Shown: positions 7,634 to 14,807 of the stretch, piece by piece | Layout: each line of letters starts with the position of its first letter | Position numbering within the stretch: the first letter of the stretch is position 1 | Source: an uncultured Christensenella sp. | GTDB lineage: Bacteria; Bacillota; Clostridia; Christensenellales; UBA3700 | Reading direction: 5' to 3' | DNA length: 21,535 nt | Assembly (NCBI GenBank): GCA_910576875.1 | Contig: CAJTKI010000023.1 | Coordinates: 1 to 21,535 of the forward strand | The notes under the pieces: model-generated | What the model saw: only the letters and a program-made list of their open reading frames with translations | What the model was told of the DNA's origin: nothing | Databases searched by the model: none | Program-made: the position numbers and the translations under genes

Positions 7634-10069
7634 TCAACCTACGACGAGATTGACCAGACGTTTTGGAATGACGATGGTTTTGCGTACCGTTTGCGCGCCG
7701 ATCGCCTGAACGATCGCGGGATGCGCGAGCGCGATTTGCGCGATTTGCGCTTGATCGGCTTGCGCGGGTACGACGATCTTTGCTTTCATGCGGCTGTTGA
7801 CCTGGACGGCGAGTTCGTACGAATCTTTGACGAGTTTGGTCTCGTCGCAAGTCGGATAACGGCGTTGGAACACGCTGTACGGATTGCCGGCGATCTCGTT
7901 GAGTTCTTCCGCGATATGCGGTACAAACGGCGCGAGCAACAGGATAAGATCGTCCGTGCATTCGTATACGAATTTGCCGTTGTAAGCGTCCGCGCGGTCG
8001 CGGTCGTATTGGTAGAGCGCATTGACGTATTCCATCAGACGCGCGATCGCGGTATTGAACGAGAACGCCTGTACGTCTTCCGTCACGCGTTTGATCGTCG
8101 AGTGGCGCACATAGTCCAGTTCTTTTTCCGCCGCTTCGTAGCTGCCGGACTTGTCTTTGTCTTTGACCGCGCGCACGACAAAGCGCTCCACGCGTTCGAG
8201 GAACTTCACGATCGAGTCGAGCGCGCCCGTATTCCACGGACCGCCTTCGATATACGAGAATCCGAACATCAGATACATGCGGAACGCGTCCGATCCGTGT
8301 TTGGAGATATAGTCGTCGGGCGAGATGACGTTGCCGCGCGATTTGGACATCTTGAATCCGTCCGGTCCGAGAATCGTGCCTTGATGCACGAGCGACAAGA
8401 ACGGCTCGTCAAAGTCGAGATACCCCAGATCGCGCAACGCTTTGGTAAAGAAGCGCGCATACAGCAGATGCATGCAGGCGTGTTCCGCGCCGCCGATATA
8501 TTTGTCGACCGGCAACATGCGGTTGATCCACTGCGGATCGAATGCCTGTTTGTCGTTGTGCGCGTCGGGATAACGCAGATAGTACCAACTCGAACATACG
8601 AACGTGTCCAGCGTGTCCGGATCCCGCCGCGCGGGTCTGCCGCATTTGGGACACGTCGTCTGCATAAACGCTTCGCTTTTGAGCAGCGGCGATTTGCCGT
8701 CCGGCGTAAAATCCACGTCGTAGGGCAATTGCACCGGCAATTGATCTTCTGGCACGGGGACTTCGCCGCAATGATCGCAGTGTACGATCGGGATCGGACA
8801 ACCCCAATATCTTTGGCGGCTGATCAGCCAGTCGCGCAGGCGGTAGTTGGTCGTCGCTTTGCCGTCGCCGCGCTCGGCAAGAGTTTGGACGATTGCGGTC
8901 TTTGCCTGTTCGCTCGTCATGCCGTCGCACGCGCCGCTGTTGACGAGTACGCCGTATTGGGTATAGGGCAACGCGTCGTTTGAGCCGTCCGCCGCGCGTA
9001 CGACGCGCGTGATCGGCAAGTCGTAGCGCAACGCAAAATCGTAGTCGCGCTCGTCATGCGCGGGCACGCCCATGACCGCGCCCGTGCCGTATGACGCAAG
9101 CACATAGTCGCCGATCCAGATCGGGACGCGCTTGCCGTTGACGGGATTGATGCAGTACGCGCCGGTAAAGACGCCGGTCTTTTCGCGCGTCGTGGACAGA
9201 CGTTCGATCTCGCTCGTCTTGGCGCATTCCGTCTGATATGCCTGTACGGCGGCGCGGCAATCGTCGGTCACGAGCCGTCCGACGAGCGGATGCTCCGGCG
9301 CCAAAACCACGTACGATACGCCGTATGCGGTATCCGCGCGCGTCGTAAAGACGCTGAACGATTCGCCGTTTTCGCACGCAAAGCGAATTTCACCGCCCGT
9401 GGATTTGCCGATCCAATGACGTTGCATCGCTTTGGTCTTTTCCGGCCAGTCCAGCTTGTCCAGACCTTGGAGCAATTCTTCGGCATAATCGGTGATTTTG
9501 AAGAACCACTGGGTCAGATTTTTGCGCACGACCGTTGCGCCGCAACGCTCGCAACATCCGTCTACGACCTGTTCGTTGGCAAGGACGGTATTGCAGGACG
9601 TGCACCAGTTGACGGGAGCCTGCTTGCGGTACGCGAGTCCTTTGCGATAGAGTTGGAGGAAAATCCATTGCGTCCAGCGATAATAGTCGGGCATACACGT
9701 CTTGATTTCATAATCCCAATCGAAGGACGCGCCCATCGCGCGCAACTGTTTTTCCATCGTGTCGATGTTTTTGAGCGTGCTGTCCTGCGGATGTACGCCC
9801 GTCTTGACCGCGTAGTTTTCCGCCGGCAAACCGAACGCATCGAATCCCATCGGTTGGAAGACTTCGTATCCCTGCATGCGCAAAAATCTCGCATAACTGT
9901 CGCTCGGTCCATAGTTGTACCAATGTCCGGCGTGCAGCTTGGCGCCGGAAGGGTAGGAGAACATCTCCAAGACGTATTTTTTGTGATCGACTTTGGATTT
10001 GTCAAAAGAATACAGACGGGTATCCGACCATTTTTTCTGCCATTTGCGTTCGACTTCGATAAAGTCCAT
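7634..10069 (-). CDS. leuS: Leucyl-tRNA synthetase
   Basis: An 811-residue class I synthetase that charges tRNA-Leu and edits mischarged products. The HIGH motif reads HAGH at residues 46-49 (PSGAKLHAGHWYNYGPSD), and KMSKS is intact at 573-577. A zinc-ribbon insert has CTSCN ... CCERCG, and a second Cys set (HCDHCG ... TCPKCGR) lies in the leucine-specific region. The CP1 editing domain has the TTREKTGVFTGAY segment and GTGAVMGVPAHDERDYDFA with the conserved Asp. The C-terminal tRNA-binding domain ends RKTIVIPKRLVNLVVG, as expected. Start: ATG 10069, with GGAG about 6 bases upstream. First gene of leuS-serS-DUF1624, from a promoter only about 50 nt upstream. Confidence 0.98.
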   Translation of the reverse strand: MDFIEVERKWQKKWSDTRLYSFDKSKVDHKKYVLEMFSYPSGAKLHAGHWYNYGPSDSYARFLRMQGYEVFQPMGFDAFGLPAENYAVKTGVHPQDSTLKNIDTMEKQLRAMGASFDWDYEIKTCMPDYYRWTQWIFLQLYRKGLAYRKQAPVNWCTSCNTVLANEQVVDGCCERCGATVVRKNLTQWFFKITDYAEELLQGLDKLDWPEKTKAMQRHWIGKSTGGEIRFACENGESFSVFTTRADTAYGVSYVVLAPEHPLVGRLVTDDCRAAVQAYQTECAKTSEIERLSTTREKTGVFTGAYCINPVNGKRVPIWIGDYVLASYGTGAVMGVPAHDERDYDFALRYDLPITRVVRAADGSNDALPYTQYGVLVNSGACDGMTSEQAKTAIVQTLAERGDGKATTNYRLRDWLISRQRYWGCPIPIVHCDHCGEVPVPEDQLPVQLPYDVDFTPDGKSPLLKSEAFMQTTCPKCGRPARRDPDTLDTFVCSSWYYLRYPDAHNDKQAFDPQWINRMLPVDKYIGGAEHACMHLLYARFFTKALRDLGYLDFDEPFLSLVHQGTILGPDGFKMSKSRGNVISPDDYISKHGSDAFRMYLMFGFSYIEGGPWNTGALDSIVKFLERVERFVVRAVKDKDKSGSYEAAEKELDYVRHSTIKRVTEDVQAFSFNTAIARLMEYVNALYQYDRDRADAYNGKFVYECTDDLILLLAPFVPHIAEELNEIAGNPYSVFQRRYPTCDETKLVKDSYELAVQVNSRMKAKIVVPAQADQAQIAQIALAHPAIVQAIGAQTVRKTIVIPKRLVNLVVG

Positions 10070-10124
10070 GTAATACTCCGCGCGCGTATTCGTGTGCGCT
10101 ACGCGCGATAATTAAGATATTATC

Positions 10125-10153
10125 ATAATAAAGCATCGCGTCCGTCTTGTCAA
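10125..10153 (-). promoter_or_regulatory. SigA promoter of leuS-serS-DUF1624
   Basis: On the minus strand: TTGACA (10153-10148), 17-bp spacer, TATTAT (10130-10125). The predicted start is near 10118, a leader of about 49 nt. That is too short for a T-box or any other known long tRNA-sensing leader. Confidence 0.82.
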
Positions 10154-10171
10154 GCGCTCGCCCCGCGCTTG

Positions 10172-10209
10172 GGATAAACAAATGGCGCGCACCCTTGCGG
10201 GCACGCGCC
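10172..10209 (-). terminator. Rho-independent terminator of the lipoprotein gene
   Basis: On the minus strand, GGCGCGTGCCC and GGGTGCGCGCC form an 11-bp stem (two G-U pairs) closed by a GCAA tetraloop, followed by ATTTGTTTATCC. It lies 26 bp after the lipoprotein stop and separates that gene from the leuS promoter. Confidence 0.8.
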
Positions 10210-10235
10210 GTGTTTGTCATCCGATGATCGGGTGA

Positions 10236-12350
10236 TTACGCTCTCTGAGCGCCGAACAGTTTGACCGTCGCGGAGATGTTCTCAACCGTAACGTCGAACT
10301 TGCCGCTCGGATCGGACTCGATCAAGGAGCCGGAGTTCGCCAAATGCAGTTTCGCAATGCTGAATCCGTTTGCCGTCAAAGCGACGTTCTCGACCTCGAT
10401 GTCCAGATACATGCTCTTGTCGACAACCTGAACCGCGATCTTGTTGCCATCTTCGTCGAGCAGGAATTCGCCCTTCGAGTTCTTCTTGTAGATGACGTTG
10501 CCGTCTGCGTCCGTCTTATCCTTGCCGGTTTCCTTGGTCAGGATGTGCGCGCTGTAATCCGCTCTCAGACCCGTGCCGTTGATGATCAACTTCAGCGGGT
10601 TGATGACGTAGTCTTTGACGACTTCCTTCGTGGTCATCGACGTGAATTCATCTTCGTAACCTTTTGCCGGTTGCTTATCTTTTTCGAGTTCTTCCTGCGC
10701 CTTTTTCTCTTCGGCAGTCAACTCATGATCATCCATATGATCGGAGAAGTCGAACGTCGCTGCGGGTTCTTCCGTGATGCTCTTCAGCCCCGGGATAATG
10801 CCGCCCAACGCACCGATCAAGCCGAAGATGTCTACGCCTTGTTTCAAAGCGGGCAGAGCGGTGATCGTCGCACCGAGTCCGGTCAGGACGCCGTCCTTTG
10901 CGGTCAGCTTGATTTTGCCGGAATCGATCGTGAGATTCAGATAGCTTTCGCCGTCTTTCTTCAGTTCGAGTTTGATATAGCTGGTAGCAAGCGTCGTGCT
11001 GACGGCATCCAGGATCGCTTTCGGATTGGCGACGCCGCGCGTAACAACACTCGGCTTACCCGCGTCATCGAGCATTGCTTCTGCGACTACGGTCGTATAA
11101 AGCAAATCGCCGGGTTTTGTCTTATCGTTGTTGCCGGTACCTTTCTTGGAATATACGGTTTGACCGTTGGCGGTCGCCGTCTGGTACTTCGTGAATCCGC
11201 TGATGTTGGAGTGCAGGAATGCCGCCGCATCTACGTCGAGATCCGCATCCAGCGTGTACGTACCGACCGGAATATTGAAACCGATGTTGCCCACGCCGGC
11301 AATCGCGATGTCTTGTTTGATGCCGTCTTTCAGTTCGAGCGAAGCGTCGATCGCGGCGTTAAGCAGATTCTTCTGCGTGCCGTAATCGCTTGCGGCTCCC
11401 GGAGGATTGCCGATCTTCACGGACGTCGTGTCGAGATAGCAGTTGAACGTGCTGTCGACGCTGAATTTGATGTCGTTGGGGATCGAAGCGGTCAACAACG
11501 CGCCCTTATCGGTCGCAACCTTGTTGACGACGATGTCCTTTTTGCCGATTTCCAAAGCCAGCGAGAGTCCGGTTGCTTTTTGACGACCGTTGTCGTCCTT
11601 GTTCTTATCGAACGTCACGGTAGCCGTCAGATTGATGTAGGGCAGGATGTCGTTGAGCGTCGAGCTCAGACCGATGTCGGTAAAGATCGGTTTGACGATT
11701 TCTTCGACAAGTCCGCCGAGACCTTCTTCGTTCGAAGTGTCGCCGACGATGTCGGTCAACGGAACGGAGAGTTCGACTTTGGTGCCGTCTTTGGACATTT
11801 TGGTCATTTCCGACTTGCCGTTCTTATCGGTCGAACCGCTGGTCAGCATGCCGAGTACCATGCCCAGGCCGTCGCGGATCGTGTTGGCTTCGATCTCGGG
11901 ATCGGAGACGTTCGCAGCGTTCACTTTGAGCGCTTTGCCGACCGACGGTACTCTGAGCGATACTTTGGTATCGTTGTACATCAAATACGCGGTCGGGGTG
12001 GACTGGGAGTCTTTGTAGTTGAGATAGAAGACGTCCTTATCTCCTTCCTTTACGCCCAATTCAAACGCCGTAGCGTACTTGTCCTGACCGATGGCGACGT
12101 TCGCGTTGAGCACTACGTTATAGTTGTGCGTAGCTTCGCCGTTCTGAACCGTCAGACCGATATTGCCGTTGACGCCCATACCGTCCATCGTCATGTCTTC
12201 GGTAGCTGCTTCGAAACCGCTGATGATATGATCGATCACATCGTTCGGGGTGGCTTTTTTCAAGCCGCCGCAAGCCGTAAGGCATGCGCCCAAAACGCAG
12301 ACGACCATGATCGCAACGATAGCGAGCAAACCGACACGTTTCTTTGTCAT
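10236..12350 (-). CDS. Large secreted lipoprotein of unknown function
   Basis: 704 residues. The N-terminus MTKKRVGLLAIVAIMVVCVL then GACLTAC is a lipoprotein signal peptide with lipobox LTAC, so Cys27 would be lipidated and the protein held on the outer face of the membrane. The mature part begins with a helix (DVIDHIISGFEAATEDM) followed by long runs of alternating hydrophobic beta-strands, such as YLNLTIDSGKIKLTAKDGVL and MYLDIEVENVALTANG. A charged Glu/Lys-rich helical insert lies near 540-570 (LTAEEKKAQEELEKDKQPAK). The pattern suggests a large beta-sheet, possibly hydrophobic-ligand-binding, fold of the LolA/LppX type, but I recognise no family. Expression signals are strong: AAGGAGGT 7 nt before the ATG and a consensus promoter. 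It is monocistronic. Codon use is a little less GC-skewed than in its neighbours. Confidence 0.88.
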   Translation of the reverse strand: MTKKRVGLLAIVAIMVVCVLGACLTACGGLKKATPNDVIDHIISGFEAATEDMTMDGMGVNGNIGLTVQNGEATHNYNVVLNANVAIGQDKYATAFELGVKEGDKDVFYLNYKDSQSTPTAYLMYNDTKVSLRVPSVGKALKVNAANVSDPEIEANTIRDGLGMVLGMLTSGSTDKNGKSEMTKMSKDGTKVELSVPLTDIVGDTSNEEGLGGLVEEIVKPIFTDIGLSSTLNDILPYINLTATVTFDKNKDDNGRQKATGLSLALEIGKKDIVVNKVATDKGALLTASIPNDIKFSVDSTFNCYLDTTSVKIGNPPGAASDYGTQKNLLNAAIDASLELKDGIKQDIAIAGVGNIGFNIPVGTYTLDADLDVDAAAFLHSNISGFTKYQTATANGQTVYSKKGTGNNDKTKPGDLLYTTVVAEAMLDDAGKPSVVTRGVANPKAILDAVSTTLATSYIKLELKKDGESYLNLTIDSGKIKLTAKDGVLTGLGATITALPALKQGVDIFGLIGALGGIIPGLKSITEEPAATFDFSDHMDDHELTAEEKKAQEELEKDKQPAKGYEDEFTSMTTKEVVKDYVINPLKLIINGTGLRADYSAHILTKETGKDKTDADGNVIYKKNSKGEFLLDEDGNKIAVQVVDKSMYLDIEVENVALTANGFSIAKLHLANSGSLIESDPSGKFDVTVENISATVKLFGAQRA

Positions 12351-12368
12351 AATAATAACCTCCTTAGA

Positions 12369-12386
12369 TTATCAATGTTTTGATAA
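12369..12386. promoter_or_regulatory. Operator-like palindrome at the lipoprotein transcription start
   Basis: TTATCAATGTTTTGATAA is a perfect 7-4-7 inverted repeat lying at about -2 to +16 of the predicted transcript, between the -10 box and the ribosome binding site (12358-12365). Its position suits a repressor. The AT-only arms would make a weak RNA hairpin. The regulator is unknown; the arms do not match Rex. Confidence 0.5.
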
Positions 12387-12390
12387 ATTC

Positions 12391-12419
12391 AGTATAAACG
12401 ATGCGTTTGCGCTTGTCAA
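12391..12419 (-). promoter_or_regulatory. SigA promoter of the lipoprotein gene
   Basis: On the minus strand: TTGACA (12419-12414), 17-bp spacer, TATACT (12396-12391). Predicted start near 12384. The 200 bp further upstream (12420-12616) hold no gene; a GCGAAAA...TTTTCGC inverted repeat near 12467 and a TAAATATTTA palindrome near 12567 are the only visible structure. Confidence 0.82.
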
Positions 12420-12615
12420 GAGTTTGTTTTGTAAAATCTCGTATACGGGCGAGCGCGTAATATAATGCGAAAAAGTATAATTTTCGCGTTCCGCGCGCAT
12501 CGCGTTGTCTGCGCGCGGCGCGAAAGAGCGGCGGACGCGCCCGTCGCATCGGTCGCGAAAGAGACTGTAAATATTTAATTTTTATATCCGATTTCGATTG
12601 CGTGTCGGGACTGTC

Positions 12616-12651
12616 GTAAAAAACGCGCGAAGCCGGTCGGCTTCGCGCGTT
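12616..12651 (-). terminator. Strong rho-independent terminator of the zinc-ribbon operon
   Basis: A perfect 13-bp stem, AACGCGCGAAGCC (12622-12634) against GGCTTCGCGCGTT (12639-12651), has a 4-nt loop. On the minus strand it is followed directly by six T residues. It lies 13 bp after the stop of the gene ending at 12665. Confidence 0.93.
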
Positions 12652-12664
12652 GTCAATCGTCAAA

Positions 12665-13444
12665 TCACGCGTCGGTCTTCTCGGACGGAGCTGCGGACGG
12701 GACGCTCGATTCGTCTTCGGACGCGGGATGCGCGTCGGGCGGCGCTTGCGCGCGCAGACGGACTTGCGTCGGATCTATCGCCGCGCGCACCGCCGCGGTG
12801 TCGATTCGCGCGATGTGCGTCCGATCGCTGTCGCAGACGGTATAGAATGCGCCGCGGGTCTCTTCGATATGCGTCGTTGCCTGACAGCGTTTGCATGCGC
12901 CGACCGCGTCGAGCGTATACAGCACGCCGTCGAGCAGCAAATAGGGCGGTTTGGCGTAGCGGACTTTGCGGATCGCAAAAGCGCACTTGCGCATGCCGCG
13001 GACGACGCGCAGTCGATACCACAGATCGATGACTGCGGCAAGCGCGCCCGAAGCGCCCAAAAACAGCGCCAACAGCAACAATACCCGCAACGTATCGCCG
13101 AGCGCATCCGCGCCGCGGATCAAAATCACGCCGACGAGCGCGCCGACGATCGCCGCGCATGCGCCGATCAAGCCGACCGTCCACGCGATACAGCGCTTGC
13201 GCGCGTCGCCGATTCGGCGCAAACGCAGTTCGCTTAGGTCGGCGGGCGGAATGTCGTCGATTGTTTCCGGATGCAGATAGGAAGCGTCCAACGCGCGTTG
13301 GGTCTCTCGCTCTCGCTCCGCGCGGCGTTGAAAATAACCGGGTTTATCGGTCTTTTTCGGCTCGGCGTCGCATTTTGCGCCGCAGTGATCGCAATATTGC
13401 GCTTCGTCGCGCAACTGCGCGCCGCAGGAGGGACAATTCTTCAT
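12665..13444 (-). CDS. Zinc-ribbon membrane protein, function unknown
   Basis: 259 residues. It opens with a classical zinc ribbon, MKNCPSCGAQLRDEAQYCDH then CG, which supplies two CxxC pairs. A charged linker, two hydrophobic spans (about 92-114 and 121-142) and a cytoplasmic domain with another CxxC (GACKRCQ) and a lone Cys (FYTVCDS) follow, ending in a low-complexity Ser/Pro/Asp tail. The frame runs further upstream, but the real start is the ATG at 13444: it opens the zinc ribbon and overlaps the preceding stop as ATGA, while the upstream extension is an Arg-rich shadow of the neighbouring gene. It is translationally coupled to that gene and ended by the terminator at 12616-12651. Such small ribbon-plus-membrane proteins are common in Clostridia and mostly uncharacterised. 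Confidence 0.82.
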   Translation of the reverse strand: MKNCPSCGAQLRDEAQYCDHCGAKCDAEPKKTDKPGYFQRRAERERETQRALDASYLHPETIDDIPPADLSELRLRRIGDARKRCIAWTVGLIGACAAIVGALVGVILIRGADALGDTLRVLLLLALFLGASGALAAVIDLWYRLRVVRGMRKCAFAIRKVRYAKPPYLLLDGVLYTLDAVGACKRCQATTHIEETRGAFYTVCDSDRTHIARIDTAAVRAAIDPTQVRLRAQAPPDAHPASEDESSVPSAAPSEKTDA

Positions 13445-14148
13445 ACGCGGTCGCCTTTTTGCGCTCTGCCGCGCAAGATCAAAGCGAGCAAGGCGCCGCT
13501 CAGCCCGAGCGCGCTCAGCGTCAGGAACCAGATGCCGATGCCGGCGCTCAGTCCCGCGCTCGCGCTGCCCGACATGCTGGCGACGATCAGCACGATCAGC
13601 GCGATCAGCGCGAACAACGTCAGCGCGGCGCATGCGATCCAACAGACGAGCGGACGCTTATGCGCGATCAGGCATACGATCACCGCGATCAGCCATGCTG
13701 CTACGACGAGCGCGATCGCGCCGTAGATGTACCAGGTGCCGTCGTTGATCAGACGCAATTGCTCGCCGGTCAGCATGCCGTCGGCAAATTGGATCATCAG
13801 TTGGAATTCCAGATCGCTTTTGGCGAGTTGGGATACATAAAACGTCTTCCAGTCGGTAAATTTTCCGATCGGAGCGAACAGCAACGTAAACGCGTTGAAC
13901 GAACACGTCATTTCCTGAATGTTGTCCTGATCGCTCTGCGTGTTGCCCAGTTCGTTGAGATCGAGCTTGATGCGGAATCCGCTCAGCGGCAGACACAGCA
14001 TGATAAAGACCGCAAGCAGTCCGATGACGAGCGTCAGACGGATCGCGGTGCGACGCGGATCGCGCGCCGCGACTTGCGATCGGGCGGTTTGCGGATCGGG
14101 AGATTGCCGTTCGAGTACGGCGCGTTTTTGTTTGCCTCTGCTTGCCAT
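13441..14148 (-). CDS. Four-span membrane protein, function unknown
   Basis: 235 residues. A basic N-terminal cytoplasmic segment of about 35 residues is followed by a first span (LTLVIGLLAVFIMLCLPLSG) and an extracellular domain of about 80 residues containing MTCSFNAFTLLFAPIGKFTD. Three closely spaced spans (about 138-158, 166-188 and 200-222) end in a short basic tail. I recognise no family. The stop overlaps the start of the zinc-ribbon gene by 4 bp, so the two proteins are probably made together and may form one membrane complex. The start is ATG 14148; there is no clear Shine-Dalgarno, but the ATG is preceded by a three-codon mini-ORF whose stop is one base away (14150-14161). It has its own promoter overlapped by a palindrome. 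Confidence 0.8.
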   Translation of the reverse strand: MASRGKQKRAVLERQSPDPQTARSQVAARDPRRTAIRLTLVIGLLAVFIMLCLPLSGFRIKLDLNELGNTQSDQDNIQEMTCSFNAFTLLFAPIGKFTDWKTFYVSQLAKSDLEFQLMIQFADGMLTGEQLRLINDGTWYIYGAIALVVAAWLIAVIVCLIAHKRPLVCWIACAALTLFALIALIVLIVASMSGSASAGLSAGIGIWFLTLSALGLSGALLALILRGRAQKGDRV

Positions 14149-14164
14149 ATCAGTCTCGCATAAT

Positions 14165-14191
14165 AAAAGGATACGATAAGTATATCCTTTT
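14165..14191. promoter_or_regulatory. Palindrome over the -10 and start site of the membrane-protein operon
   Basis: AAAAGGATA (14165-14173) and TATCCTTTT (14183-14191) form a perfect 9-bp inverted repeat with a 9-bp spacer. It covers about -19 to +8 of the minus-strand promoter, so a bound protein would exclude polymerase. T residues follow it on the plus strand, so a weak terminator is an alternative, but no plus-strand gene lies upstream. Confidence 0.45.
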
Positions 14192-14207
14192 TTTGCGATT
14201 CTGACAA
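14179..14207 (-). promoter_or_regulatory. SigA promoter of the membrane-protein/zinc-ribbon operon
   Basis: On the minus strand: TTGTCA (14207-14202), 17-bp spacer, TATACT (14184-14179). Predicted start near 14172, about 24 nt before the ATG at 14148. Confidence 0.75.
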
Positions 14208-14220
14208 GCGATCCGTGCGA

Positions 14221-14694
14221 TTAGAGCAGAATGCCGTACAGCGCGACGGCGCAAAGCAGTTCGTTTTCGAGCGTTTCGCGCATCGCGCCGGGGCATAAAT
14301 CGCGCAGATTCGCCGCCGCATGCAGGCATGCGTTTTGGCAGGAAAGCAGGCGAGCGAGCGCTTGCTTGATCGGCATGGGCGGCATCGGTTTGACCGACGC
14401 GGCGGGCGATGCGGATGCAAAATGCTCGACACGGATCGCGGTTTTACACTTTCGATCGCGGATCATGACGAGCGTGTCGACATGTGCGGCGCGCCACGTT
14501 CCGGGCGGGATCGCGTCGATGGCGCGCACGCAATTGCGGTGGCATTGCAGATACTTCTGCGCCTGCGGCGTTGCGAATACCGGCATCTTGCACGTCGGGA
14601 CGTGCGGCGCGCGGTCGGATCGGAGCATCTGCGCATAGGCGCGCTGCATCTGCGCCAAGCTGGCTTCGTCCGGGAACAAATCGAGATCTTGCAT
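14221..14694 (-). CDS. Unrecognised 157-residue protein with two CxxxC helices
   Basis: A cytoplasmic-looking, mostly helical protein with no signal peptide or membrane span. It has eight cysteines: Cys35, Cys51, Cys55, Cys83, Cys119, Cys123, Cys134 and Cys148. Two short segments look alike, QCHRNCVRA and SCQNACLHA, each with a CxxxC pair one helical turn apart, which suggests a duplicated helical hairpin able to bind metal or form disulfides. A Pro/Met-rich loop (VKPMPPMPIK) separates them. I do not recognise a family. The gene is supported by AAGGAG 10 nt before the ATG, a composition unlike the shadow frames, and a good fit between its neighbours. It may read into the membrane-protein operon, as no terminator separates them. 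Confidence 0.7.
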   Translation of the reverse strand: MQDLDLFPDEASLAQMQRAYAQMLRSDRAPHVPTCKMPVFATPQAQKYLQCHRNCVRAIDAIPPGTWRAAHVDTLVMIRDRKCKTAIRVEHFASASPAASVKPMPPMPIKQALARLLSCQNACLHAAANLRDLCPGAMRETLENELLCAVALYGILL

Positions 14695-14771
14695 ATATCG
14701 GTCACTCCTTGCGCTCTATCTATATGCGTATGCGCGCCCGGTCATGTGCTTTAATATTTTTTTGCAGTCGC

Positions 14772-14800
14772 TTGCAATTTCGGCGGTCGTTGAGTATAAT
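14772..14800 (+). promoter_or_regulatory. SigA promoter of the six-gene operon 14808-19595
   Basis: TTGCAA (14772-14777), 17-bp spacer, TATAAT (14795-14800). The predicted start, about 14807, coincides with the ATG at 14808. TTGCAA is self-complementary and could also act as the -35 for the divergent gene at 14694, with TATTAA 15 bp away, though that spacing is poor. Confidence 0.8.
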
Positions 14801-14807
14801 AAGGAAT

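Noticed and set aside
10070..10124. T-box leader for leuS-serS
   Set aside because: The leader from the predicted start is only about 49 nt and has no T-box core or terminator/antiterminator pair.
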